A DNA stretch of 6,163 bases. Source: Planctomycetota bacterium. GTDB lineage: Bacteria; Planctomycetota; Phycisphaerae; FEN-1346. A model generated the notes under the pieces. It was not told where the DNA came from. It saw only the letters and a program-made list of their open reading frames with translations, and did not search any database. This document shows positions 1-6,163 of this stretch, one piece after another. The stretch spans positions 1 through 6,163 of the forward strand of contig JAPLMO010000118.1 of NCBI GenBank assembly GCA_026386995.1, read 5' to 3'. Each line of letters begins with the position of its first letter. Position 1 is the first letter of the stretch. Both the position numbers and the translations under genes were made by a program.

Positions 1-2
1 AG

Positions 3-104
3 GCCCTGACGGAGGCGGTAGCGGACGATCACGCCCGCCTGAGCCGCGAACAGCGGCTCCTGAGGGGCTTCGTGCGGGCCACGGAACTGCCGATTCGGTT
101 ATAG
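3..104 (+). CDS. C-terminal fragment of an unidentified plus-strand protein
   Basis: A plus-strand frame is open from the left edge to a TAG at 102-104 and gives 33 residues ending in ATELPIRL. The codons favour G or C at the third position (about 27 of 33), as in the real genes of the window. The peptide looks like an ordinary charged amphipathic C-terminus (LSREQRLLRGFVR). The opposite strand here reads as a proline/arginine-rich peptide with poorer third-position bias, so the plus strand is the better reading. The gene would converge on the flippase, with 27 nt between the two stop codons, which fits the edge of a transcription unit. The fragment is too short to assign a family. It could still be a chance open frame. 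Confidence 0.4.
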   Translation, partial: ALTEAVADDHARLSREQRLLRGFVRATELPIRL

Positions 105-131
105 ATCGTCGCGACATTAGTTTTACCGGAC

Positions 132-1454
132 TCAATAGCCCTGGGTCTCCGGTCCAAGCCTTCCACGAAACCGGCGGACCATGTCAAACATGGGCGCCCA
201 ATCGGATCGCTGGAATCGCCATATCTCCCGGTAGCGTAAACCCGAGTATCGGCAGAAACTCATGCTGAGGATGAACGAACCGACGAGGTAGCCTGCGGTC
301 ATAGCCACGGCCGCGCCAGCCAGTCCCATGCTGGGCATCAGGACCACCAACACACCCAGGTTCACCACCATGCCGATAATCACGCTCGCCGAGGAAGCCC
401 CCGGGTGGTCCGTACCCAACAGGTATGGGACAAACACCTTGCTGGCGGATCGCGCCAGAACGCCCAGCGCCAAGAGGCGCACCACCAGGGCCATCGGGAG
501 GAACGCCGGAGAGAAAAGCACGGAGATGACCGGCTCCGCCAACAGGACCAGTGCGCCAAGCGCAACGGCAGATACGACGAACACCACCCGGGCGCCCTGG
601 ACAATCAACTCGGGTCGCCCCATCCTGTCAGACGCCACCCGCGGGATGAGGACCGTCATCAGGACATCGGGCAGCATCATGATCCGGGCTGCCAGGAGCG
701 TCGCCACATCAAAAAGGCCCACGTCTTCCTTTGTGGCGAACATGGCCAGGATAATCGTGCCGATCTGGAAGTTCAGGTTGTTCCCGATTTTCCCGATGTA
801 GTACCGGATGCCGTAACTGAACATCATCTTCATCTTTGCGAGCGAGGGCCGCGACCAGGTCAGTCCGTGCTTCCGGCGCAGAAACAGCAGTGCAACTACG
901 ATCACCAATGCCTGGTTCGACATCGTGGCCGCCAGGGCGCCCACCACTCCAAACCGGAACGCCCACACCAGCAGGGCCATCAGCGCCACCTGCAACACGC
1001 CGACGGCCACCGCGATCCGCCCGTACCACCCGAACTCGCGGAGGGCGGTCAGGATCTCCAGGAACGTGAACGAGAAGAGCGAGATCGGAACGAGGGCCAG
1101 CGAGAAGTAGAAGGCCGAGTACGGCGCTTTCTGGAGGAACGCCAACGGGAACTGCATGATCGCCAAACCTGCCCCGATGGCCAGGATCGAACCGATCCCG
1201 CCGTAGATGAATGTCTGGATCACCGCTTCCGATACGGAGAACTTCTTCGACGCCACATAGTAGATGGCGGCGTAGTCGCAACCGACCATGAACACGATGC
1301 TAAGCAGCGTCGAGAACAGGAGGCACACCGCGTAGGAGCCGCGCTCGCCCGGCCCCAGGATCCACGCCATGATGCTCTGCGAGGCGATCCCGGTAAGCAA
1401 CAGCACCATCTTGGTGCCGAACACCGTGGCGAAGTCTCGAACGCCTGACGCCAT
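132..1454 (-). CDS. Wzx-like oligosaccharide flippase (polysaccharide biosynthesis membrane protein)
   Basis: This 440-residue inner-membrane protein is very hydrophobic, with about 12 predicted membrane segments. By eye they lie near residues 13-35, 40-62, 83-107, 113-135, 145-167, 170-192, 214-238, 247-272, 288-312, 318-342, 355-373 and 377-401, followed by a basic cytoplasmic tail. The N-terminus (DFATVFGTK, then a helix and WILGPGERGSYAV) and the mid-protein stretch YYIGKIGNNLNFQIGTIIL are typical of the Polysacc_synt/Wzx branch of the MOP flippase superfamily. The length also fits (usually 400-500). Such proteins move undecaprenyl-diphosphate-linked repeat units across the membrane. The ATG is the first possible start, because an in-frame TGA lies 3 nt upstream and GGGAG sits 6 nt before the ATG. 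It is the last gene of the run, 125 nt after the second epimerase. Family assignment is firm; the substrate is inferred from the neighbours. Confidence 0.9.
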   Translation of the reverse strand: MASGVRDFATVFGTKMVLLLTGIASQSIMAWILGPGERGSYAVCLLFSTLLSIVFMVGCDYAAIYYVASKKFSVSEAVIQTFIYGGIGSILAIGAGLAIMQFPLAFLQKAPYSAFYFSLALVPISLFSFTFLEILTALREFGWYGRIAVAVGVLQVALMALLVWAFRFGVVGALAATMSNQALVIVVALLFLRRKHGLTWSRPSLAKMKMMFSYGIRYYIGKIGNNLNFQIGTIILAMFATKEDVGLFDVATLLAARIMMLPDVLMTVLIPRVASDRMGRPELIVQGARVVFVVSAVALGALVLLAEPVISVLFSPAFLPMALVVRLLALGVLARSASKVFVPYLLGTDHPGASSASVIIGMVVNLGVLVVLMPSMGLAGAAVAMTAGYLVGSFILSMSFCRYSGLRYREIWRFQRSDWAPMFDMVRRFRGRLGPETQGY

Positions 1455-1460
1455 TCCTCA

Positions 1461-1465
1461 CTCCC
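1461..1465 (-). promoter_or_regulatory. Ribosome binding site of the flippase gene
   Basis: GGGAG on the minus strand lies 6 nt before the ATG at 1454. With the in-frame TGA just upstream, it fixes the flippase start. Confidence 0.6.
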
Positions 1466-1579
1466 ATGGCTCCCGGCACCTGGCGAGTCGCCCCGCCCCT
1501 GCGGCCCGCCGCGCCCGGACACCGCTCCAACGTTCTCGCCGGCACGGTAGCCACCCACGAACACAGATCGAGCGGGGCC

Positions 1580-2689
1580 TCAACCGTCCATGTCGCCGGA
1601 GGCCAGAATGCTCACAATCTTCTCGGCGCTGTGCCCGTCGCCGTAGAGGTCCGACGGCCTCGCGGCCGACAGCGCCGCCCCCTTGGCCTCAAAGGTCCCG
1701 ACGGCCGCCATAATCGCGTCCGCCTTGGCGCCCGCAAGCCGGTTACAGCCGGCATCCACGAGTTCCACCCATTCCGTCTCATCCCGTAGCGTCACACACG
1801 GCACGCCGAACCAATACGCTTCTTTCTGGACGCCGCCCGAATCCGTCAAGATCAGCCGGGCGTTCTTCTCGAGGATCAGCATGTCGAGGTACGGCACCGG
1901 GTCAATCACGCGCACGCGTCCGCCGACCTTGTCCAGCCCGGCCCCCAAGGTCTTCCTCGTACGGGGATGCAACGGCAGGACGATCGGCCTCTCCATCCGG
2001 CCGAAGGCCGACAGAATCCCCGCCAGTCGATCGGGATCATCGGTGTTCTCGGCCCGGTGAACCGTCGCGAGATAGAAGGACTTGGGCTCAAGGCCCAACC
2101 TCGCCAGAATATCACTTTTCTGCTCGGCAAGCGAGGCGTTAAACAGCACCGAATCGTACATCACGTCGCCGACCTGATGAACGCCCTCGGCAACCCCTTC
2201 ATTCCGAAGGTTCTCGACGGCCGTTGTGGTGGGGCAGAACAGCAACGTCGCCACGCGATCGGCCACAGTCCGGTTGATCTCCTCCGGCATCCGACGGTTG
2301 AAACTGCGCAACCCCGCCTCCACGTGGGCGACCGGGATATGCAATTTGGCGGCCGCCAAGGCGCCCGCCAACGTCGAGTTCGTGTCACCGTACACCAAGA
2401 CCCAATCGGCCCGCCAGGCCACAAGATCCGCTTCGATGCGTTCGAGCATGCGGCCGGTCTGGGCCCCGTGCGGGCCGGACCCGACCTCGAGATTGACCGC
2501 AGGCTCGGAAATCCTGAGTTCGTCGAAGAACACCTTCGACATCTTGTCGTCATAGTGCTGGCCGGTGTGAATAATGCGCTCAAGGACCTGCGGGCCGTCC
2601 GCCGAGGCGTTCCAGCCGGCGATGGCGCGACTGACCGCGGCCGCCTTGATAAACTGGGGCCGGGCGCCGACAACTGTCGTGATCCTCAC
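1580..2689 (-). CDS. wbpI: Non-hydrolysing UDP-sugar 2-epimerase, WbpI-like (probable UDP-GlcNAc(3NAc)A 2-epimerase)
   Basis: This cytoplasmic enzyme of 369 residues has the usual length and two-Rossmann (GT-B-like) fold pattern of the WecB/WbpI family. Visible blocks are GARPQFIK (8-15), HTGQH (41-45), GDTNST with Asp102, HVEAGLRSF with Glu124, MPEEINR with Glu136/137, His211 in TVHR, HPRTRK with His241, TDSGGVQKE (282-290) and LRDETEW (301-307). The Asp, Glu and His positions match the catalytic set known for WecB. The ETEWVEL motif, the YGDG motif near the C-terminus and YGDTNSTLAGA resemble WbpI-type enzymes, which invert C2 of UDP-GlcNAc(3NAc)A. The neighbouring WbpB/D/E-like genes support that substrate, although plain UDP-GlcNAc remains possible. 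I chose the GTG start because GGGAGG lies 6 nt upstream and it forms a GTGA overlap with the preceding stop. The frame is open 35 codons further up, but that extension runs inside the neighbouring gene. Confidence 0.88.
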   Translation of the reverse strand: MRITTVVGARPQFIKAAAVSRAIAGWNASADGPQVLERIIHTGQHYDDKMSKVFFDELRISEPAVNLEVGSGPHGAQTGRMLERIEADLVAWRADWVLVYGDTNSTLAGALAAAKLHIPVAHVEAGLRSFNRRMPEEINRTVADRVATLLFCPTTTAVENLRNEGVAEGVHQVGDVMYDSVLFNASLAEQKSDILARLGLEPKSFYLATVHRAENTDDPDRLAGILSAFGRMERPIVLPLHPRTRKTLGAGLDKVGGRVRVIDPVPYLDMLILEKNARLILTDSGGVQKEAYWFGVPCVTLRDETEWVELVDAGCNRLAGAKADAIMAAVGTFEAKGAALSAARPSDLYGDGHSAEKIVSILASGDMDG

Positions 2690-3470
2690 GCTCGGCCTCC
2701 CGGCCGGCCACTCCCGATGTCGGCCAGCGATGAAACGAGGGTATCCGCAATGCGCTCTGCCGCGCGGCCGTCCCACTTGTCCGGCGTGCCGCACGTGAAG
2801 TTCTCTACGGCGACCACCTTCCTGTAGGCCGCCAGGATTCTGTTCGGGTCGGTCCCGACGATCTGGTTACACCCCACGTCTACCGTTACGGGGCGTTCGG
2901 TATTCTCGCGGAGCGTCAGGCACGGCACCTTCAGGATCGTCGCCTCTTCTTGGATGCCGCCGGAGTCCGTCAGGACCAGCCGCGCCTCGGCCATAAGGCG
3001 TAGGAACTCCAGGTATCCGAGCGGCTCGACCAAGTGTAGGCCGCCGGGGCCTCCCTCGTCCAGCCCCAATCGGGCCATGTTCTTGCGGGTCCGCGGATGG
3101 ATCGGAAAGACGACCGGCATGTCCTCGGCGATTGTGCGGACGGCGCCGAGAATCCGGCCGAAGGTCTGGGGGTCGTCCACGTTGCTCGGTCGGTGGAGGG
3201 TCATGACGGCGTAGCCACGGGCCTGGAGGCATAGATCCTCCAGGACCGCCGTCCGCCGCGCCTTCTCCAGGTTCGCCAGGAGGGTGTCAATCATCACGTT
3301 GCCGACGAAGAACACCTTCTCGTCGGGGATGCCTTCGCGCCGGAGGTTCTCCAAGCCGCTCGGCTCCGTGACGAAGAGGAAGTCGCTGATGGCGTCCGTG
3401 AGGAGGCGGTTGATTTCTTCCGGCATCGTGCGGTCGAAACTCCTGAGGCCCGCCTCCACATGGGCGACCG
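2285..3470. repeat. Paralogous block shared by the two epimerase genes (2285-2334 and 3421-3470)
   Basis: Two 50-nt segments encode the AHVEAGLRSF-x-R-x-MP region of the tandem epimerases and match at about 40 of 50 positions by eye, in the same orientation. This is the most similar DNA between the two genes. The entry spans both copies. It reflects gene-family relationship and strong protein constraint rather than a mobile repeat. Confidence 0.5.
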
Positions 3471-3810
3471 CCACCTGTCGTTTTGCCGCCACCAGAGCAC
3501 ACGCGATCGTTGAATTGACATCCCCCACCACGAGAACCAAGTCCGGCCGATACTGCTCGACGACCGGCTCAAAGCGTTTCATGATCTCGGCGGTCTGGGC
3601 GGCGTGGCTCGCGGATCCGACTTCCAGGTTGACGTCCGGGCGGGGGATCTCAAGTTGCTCGAAGAACAAGCGGCTCATCCGCTCGTCGTAGTGTTGCCCG
3701 GTGTGGACCAGCACCGGGCGAACCTCGGGCCGGGCCTGAAAGGCCCGCATCAGCGGCGCGATCTTCATGAAGTTCGGCCGCGTGCCGACGACGTTCAAGA
3801 TCGTTCGCAC
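2686..3810 (-). CDS. wecB: Non-hydrolysing UDP-GlcNAc 2-epimerase, WecB-like
   Basis: This family interconverts UDP-GlcNAc and UDP-ManNAc in the cytoplasm. The protein is 374 residues from the chosen GTG. Visible blocks are GTRPNFMK (9-16), HTGQH (36-40), GDVNST with Asp97, HVEAGLRSFDR with Glu119, MPEEINR with Glu131/132, His206 in TLHR, HPRTRK with His238, TDSGGIQEE (281-289) and LRENTERP (300-307). It keeps the family's catalytic Asp/Glu/His set but has NTERP where the next gene has ETEWV, and KWDGRAAERI instead of YGDG, so the two are divergent paralogues. I infer UDP-GlcNAc as the substrate; a diacetamido-uronate substrate cannot be excluded. The GTG start aligns with the downstream paralogue (VRTILNVVG against VRITTVVG). 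A TTG at 3834 preceded by AGGGGCGGA would add 8 residues and is a real alternative. The stop overlaps the next start by 4 nt. Confidence 0.87.
   Translation of the reverse strand: MRTILNVVGTRPNFMKIAPLMRAFQARPEVRPVLVHTGQHYDERMSRLFFEQLEIPRPDVNLEVGSASHAAQTAEIMKRFEPVVEQYRPDLVLVVGDVNSTIACALVAAKRQVAVAHVEAGLRSFDRTMPEEINRLLTDAISDFLFVTEPSGLENLRREGIPDEKVFFVGNVMIDTLLANLEKARRTAVLEDLCLQARGYAVMTLHRPSNVDDPQTFGRILGAVRTIAEDMPVVFPIHPRTRKNMARLGLDEGGPGGLHLVEPLGYLEFLRLMAEARLVLTDSGGIQEEATILKVPCLTLRENTERPVTVDVGCNQIVGTDPNRILAAYRKVVAVENFTCGTPDKWDGRAAERIADTLVSSLADIGSGRPGGRA
2696..2701 (-). promoter_or_regulatory. Ribosome binding site of the second epimerase
   Basis: GGGAGG on the minus strand lies 6 nt before the GTG at 2689, inside the last codons of the upstream epimerase. 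It decides the GTG start over the longer open frame and supports coupled translation of the two epimerases. Confidence 0.7.
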
Positions 3811-3956
3811 GCCGCCCGATGATGTGGCTTCCAAGGTTCCGCCCCTACTGGTTCCGGCTCATGGATCCGTTCTCGGCCGACCGCTACGGCCCGCTGCACG
3901 GAATTCCTGTTGGCGGCCCCCGTCGCCGCATTGCCCTGCTCGTCGGACCGCCAGCA

Positions 3957-5075
3957 TCAGCGCACAGCCTCCAGCACGGCCGTGGCCACCTCGTCCTTCT
4001 GTGCCTCGGTCAGTTCCGGGTAAATCGGAATCGCCAGGACTTCCTTGGCCGCCAGTTCGGCGTGCGGCAACTCGCCTTCTTTATATCGGAGGTCGGCGAA
4101 ACATTCCTGAAGATGAAGCGGCACAGGATAATAAATGGCGTTGCCGATCTTCTTCTGGTTCAGGTGGGCCTCGACCTGGTCACGGGAGGCCCCCTTGTCG
4201 GACCGAATGCGGAGGACGTACTGGTTGTAGATCATGCGGTTGTGCGGTTCGACGAAAGGCGTCGCAATCTTTTCGCAGCCGGCGAACTTCTGGTTGTAGT
4301 ACTCGGCGTTGGCCCGGCGGGCCTCGTGCCACTCTTCGAGGTACTTCAGTTTCACCGTGATGACGGCGGCCTGGATGGGATCGAGCCGGAAGTTGCCGCC
4401 GATTAACTTGTGATAGTATTTCGGCTTGGAGCCGTGGTTGCGCATGATGTTGCACATGTCGGCAAGGGCGGCGTCGCTCGTGACGATCATGCCGCCGTCA
4501 CCCACGCCGCCGAGGTTCTTCGACGGGAAGAACGAGAAGCACCCGAGCGTGCCCATCGAGCCGGCCTTCTTGCCCTTATAGGTGGCGCCGATGGCCTGTG
4601 CGGCGTCCTCGATGACCGCCAGATTACGCTCGCGGGCCAGTTGCATCAGCGGGTCCATGTCGGCCACTTGGCCAAAAAGGTGAACCGGGATGATCGCCTT
4701 GGTCTTCTTGCTCACCTTGCGGGCGGCCTGCCTTACGTCGATATTGTAGGTCCGCGGATCGATGTCGACAAAGACCGGCCGGGCGCCTGTGCGGCTGATG
4801 CAGCCGGCCGTGGCGAAAAACGTAAAGGTCGTGGTGATGACCTCGTCGCCGTCGCCGACGCCGAGGCTCATGAGGGCGTTCAGGATCGCATCCGTGCCGC
4901 TGGAGGCGCCGATGGCGAACTTGGCGTCGCTGTAGGCGGCGACGGCCTTCTCGCACTCGGCGACTTTCGGCCCGCCGATGCAGAGTTGTGTATCGAGGAC
5001 GCCGTCGATGGCAGTGCGGATTTCCTCGCGAAGTTTCTGATACTGCGCCACCAGGTCCAGCATAGGAACGGGCAT
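3957..5075 (-). CDS. wbpE: DegT/DnrJ/EryC1 PLP-dependent sugar aminotransferase, WbpE-like
   Basis: This 372-residue fold-type I aminotransferase has the usual family length. Visible features are the N-terminal substrate-lobe motif MLDLVAQYQKL, the cofactor-phosphate loop GASSGTDA (56-63), VFVDIDPRTYNID, IIPVHLFGQ, EDAAQ with Asp157 (pairs with the PLP ring nitrogen) and Gln160, and SFFPSKNLGGVGDGG with Lys186 as the Schiff-base lysine. The GGNFRLDPIQAA block and the C-terminal IYYPVPLHLQ are also typical. Such enzymes use glutamate to aminate a keto sugar nucleotide. Next to the WbpB- and WbpD-like genes, the likely substrate is the 3-keto form of UDP-GlcNAcA. A dTDP-3-keto-sugar enzyme of the same family is an alternative that sequence alone does not exclude. 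The ATG has AAGGAG 5 nt upstream and lies 32 nt after the acetyltransferase stop. Confidence 0.92.
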   Translation of the reverse strand: MPVPMLDLVAQYQKLREEIRTAIDGVLDTQLCIGGPKVAECEKAVAAYSDAKFAIGASSGTDAILNALMSLGVGDGDEVITTTFTFFATAGCISRTGARPVFVDIDPRTYNIDVRQAARKVSKKTKAIIPVHLFGQVADMDPLMQLARERNLAVIEDAAQAIGATYKGKKAGSMGTLGCFSFFPSKNLGGVGDGGMIVTSDAALADMCNIMRNHGSKPKYYHKLIGGNFRLDPIQAAVITVKLKYLEEWHEARRANAEYYNQKFAGCEKIATPFVEPHNRMIYNQYVLRIRSDKGASRDQVEAHLNQKKIGNAIYYPVPLHLQECFADLRYKEGELPHAELAAKEVLAIPIYPELTEAQKDEVATAVLEAVR

Positions 5076-5080
5076 GGGTT

Positions 5081-5086
5081 CTCCTT
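5081..5086 (-). promoter_or_regulatory. Ribosome binding site of the aminotransferase
   Basis: AAGGAG on the minus strand lies 5 nt before the ATG at 5075. It is the strongest Shine-Dalgarno sequence in the window and selects this ATG over the in-frame Met at codon 5. Confidence 0.75.
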
Positions 5087-5107
5087 AGTTGCTATGGCAG
5101 GCCGGCT

Positions 5108-5701
5108 TCATGCCTCGCGCACGAAGCCCTCTTCAAGGACATACTTCTGGCCGCATGCCTCGCACGAAGCCTTGCCGCCGACGAACGTAAGATTGACCGC
5201 ACACTTGCACATCCAGCCCTTCTGCTTGGCGGGCACGCCGACCATCATGGCGAAGTCCGGCACGTCGCCGATCACCACCGCTCCGGCGCCGATGAAGGCG
5301 TACCGGCCGATCGTCGTGCCGCAGACGATCGTGGCGTTCGCCCCGATGGTCGCGCCGCGGCGGACGAGCGTCTTTCGGTACTCGTGCTTGCGGACGATGA
5401 AGGCCCGCGGATTAAAGACGTTTGTGAAGACCATGCTGGGGCCGCAGAAGACCTCGTCTTCGATCTCCACCTCGTCATAGACGCTGATGTTGTTCTGTAT
5501 CTTGCAGCGGTTGCCGATCTTGGCCTTGCCGCCGACGTTGACGTTCTGGCCGATGCTGACGCCCTCTCCGATCTGCGCGCCCGGCAGGACGTGGGAAAAG
5601 TGCCAGATCTTGGTGCCCTTGCCGATGATCGCGCCTTCATCGACATACGCGGATTCGTGCACGAAGTATTCGGGTGACGCCACGTGGACCGCCTTTCGCA
5701 T
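5108..5701 (-). CDS. wbpD: Left-handed beta-helix sugar N-acetyltransferase, WbpD/WlbB-like, with C-terminal four-cysteine motif
   Basis: This 197-residue acetyl-CoA-dependent enzyme is predicted to acetylate the 3-amino group of UDP-GlcNAc(3NH2)A in the cytoplasm. Hexapeptide repeats run from about residue 15 to 145 ([42 protein letters not shown]). They are interrupted by the segment [20 protein letters not shown], then TNVFNPR. This [22 protein letters not shown] layout is the hallmark of WbpD/WlbB, normally about 190 residues and trimeric. After the helix, [15 protein letters not shown] begins a C-x-C-x12-C-x2-C motif (Cys165, 167, 180, 183), which looks like a small metal-binding knuckle. 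The ATG at 5701 is chosen because a GCAGG lies just before it. A GTG at 5716 would add 5 residues and lacks a clear ribosome site. It lies 30 nt after the dehydrogenase stop. dTDP-sugar acetyltransferases are a less likely alternative. Confidence 0.9.
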   Translation of the reverse strand: MRKAVHVASPEYFVHESAYVDEGAIIGKGTKIWHFSHVLPGAQIGEGVSIGQNVNVGGKAKIGNRCKIQNNISVYDEVEIEDEVFCGPSMVFTNVFNPRAFIVRKHEYRKTLVRRGATIGANATIVCGTTIGRYAFIGAGAVVIGDVPDFAMMVGVPAKQKGWMCKCAVNLTFVGGKASCEACGQKYVLEEGFVREA

Positions 5702-5731
5702 GGAACCTGCGACCACGCCGCAGGCTGGAAC

Positions 5732-6163
5732 TTACAGGTTGACCGGCGCACCGCCGGCCTTCAGGCTTCGGGTGGCGGCGTCAAGGACGCGAACCACTCG
5801 CAGGCCGTCGCGGCCGTCGCTCCGGGGCGTTTGGCCCTTCTCAATGCACTCCAGGAAGTGCAGGCACTCGATGCGAAGGGGTTCGCCCCCCGGCGTCTTG
5901 GGAATCAGGATGTCTCCGCTGCGGAGGGTCAGCGACTGCTCGTACCCGACCACCGAGCCCTTGGCGTCGACACCCTTGTCGTAGATGCGGATCTTCTCGG
6001 AGGCGTCCATGTCGTCGAACGTGGCCATCTTGTCGGAGCCCACCAGCGTGACCTTGCGGACCTTGTGCGGGTCGAACCACGAAACGTGGACGTGCGCCAT
6101 GCGGCCGTCGGCGAACTTCATCTGCGCAAAGACCACGTCCTCGACGCCCTTCTGGAGATAGGC
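5732..6163 (-). CDS. wbpB: Gfo/Idh/MocA-family sugar-nucleotide dehydrogenase, C-terminal part (WbpB/WlbA-like)
   Basis: The gene enters from the right edge, so only the last 143 residues are visible; the N-terminal Rossmann NAD(P) domain and the catalytic Lys/His region lie outside. The visible part is the C-terminal alpha/beta substrate domain of Gfo/Idh/MocA oxidoreductases. It runs VEDVVFAQMKFADGRMAHVHVSW, then FDPHKVRKVTLVGSDKMA, FDDMDASEKIRIYDKG, and the end pattern HFLECIEKGQTPRSDG...VVRVLDAATRSLK. The HVSW-DPHK-R-VGS-KM-FDD-EKI-IYDKG series is what I recall from WlbA/WbpB-like proteins, which oxidise C3 of UDP-GlcNAcA to the 3-keto form. Acetyltransferase and aminotransferase genes directly downstream fit that role. 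An internal GTG at 6136 falls mid-domain and is not a start. Family assignment is firm; the exact substrate is inferred from context. Confidence 0.87.
   Translation of the reverse strand, partial: AYLQKGVEDVVFAQMKFADGRMAHVHVSWFDPHKVRKVTLVGSDKMATFDDMDASEKIRIYDKGVDAKGSVVGYEQSLTLRSGDILIPKTPGGEPLRIECLHFLECIEKGQTPRSDGRDGLRVVRVLDAATRSLKAGGAPVNL

Noticed and set aside
108..124. Palindrome GTCGCGAC followed by TTAGTTTT, considered as a plus-strand terminator
   Set aside because: The perfect 8-bp palindrome has no loop and so cannot form a useful hairpin, and the T-run is short and displaced.
125..153. Inverted repeat ACCGGA...TCCGGT near the flippase stop, considered as a terminator
   Set aside because: It has only a 6-bp stem with a 17-nt loop, sits partly inside the coding region, and is followed by A's rather than T's in the minus-strand direction.
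405..1448. A 347-codon plus-strand open frame opposite the flippase
   Set aside because: It is rich in His, Arg, Gln and Asp with no domain motifs, and mirrors the codon structure of the membrane protein on the other strand. The minus-strand flippase has clear family features and a ribosome site, so this is an antisense shadow.
1220..1564. A 114-codon minus-strand frame across the epimerase-flippase spacer
   Set aside because: It continues the second epimerase's frame past its stop and overlaps the flippase N-terminus out of frame. Its translation is Gly/Arg/Ser-rich without motifs, so it is probably a GC artefact.
2690..2794. A 35-residue N-terminal extension of the second epimerase
   Set aside because: The extension is Arg/Gly/Pro-rich, has no family homology, and overlaps the C-terminus of the preceding epimerase. 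The GTG at 2689 has a GGGAGG site and matches the family N-terminus.
1967..2827. A 286-codon plus-strand open frame opposite the two epimerases
   Set aside because: It runs across the junction of two well-supported minus-strand genes, has no recognisable motif, and arises from the high third-position GC of the opposite strand.
3875..3891. Inverted repeat GGCCG...CGGCC in the spacer before the first epimerase
   Set aside because: A 5-bp stem with a 7-nt loop and no T-run is expected by chance in such GC-rich DNA.

Overview
This GC-rich window is a stretch of a bacterial surface-polysaccharide locus. All six recognisable genes lie on the minus strand, so transcription runs from high to low coordinates. 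The codon pattern (G or C dominating third positions) and the style of the proteins would suit a free-living bacterium such as a planctomycete or a deep-branching Gram-negative. That placement is a weak inference, because the window has no phylogenetic marker.

In transcription order the genes are: the 3' part of a Gfo/Idh/MocA-type NAD(P)-dependent sugar dehydrogenase (WbpB/WlbA-like, cut by the right edge); a left-handed beta-helix N-acetyltransferase (WbpD/WlbB-like); a PLP-dependent DegT/DnrJ/EryC1 sugar aminotransferase (WbpE/WlbC-like); two different non-hydrolysing UDP-GlcNAc 2-epimerase family proteins joined by a 4-nt GTGA overlap; and a 440-residue Wzx-type polysaccharide flippase. 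Spacers are 30 nt, 32 nt, about 122-146 nt (depending on the start chosen), a 4-nt overlap, and 125 nt. This looks like one transcription unit whose promoter lies beyond the right edge.

The enzyme set matches the known Pseudomonas/Bordetella route to UDP-2,3-diacetamido-2,3-dideoxy-uronic acids. After C6 oxidation by WbpA (not in this window), WbpB oxidises C3, WbpE transaminates it, WbpD acetylates the new 3-amino group, and WbpI inverts C2 to give UDP-ManNAc(3NAc)A. The extra epimerase could supply UDP-ManNAc from UDP-GlcNAc as a second precursor. The flippase would then move the lipid-linked repeat unit across the inner membrane. The sugar product is inferred from family membership and gene order.

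At the far left, about 100 nt read as the C-terminal end of an unidentified plus-strand gene, convergent with the flippase. I saw no RNA gene, insertion sequence, CRISPR array or convincing terminator. The window looks like a conventional O-antigen/exopolysaccharide precursor cluster rather than a new system. Its most notable points are the coupled pair of divergent epimerases, the cysteine motif on the acetyltransferase, and the unusual-start and spacer region ahead of the first epimerase.
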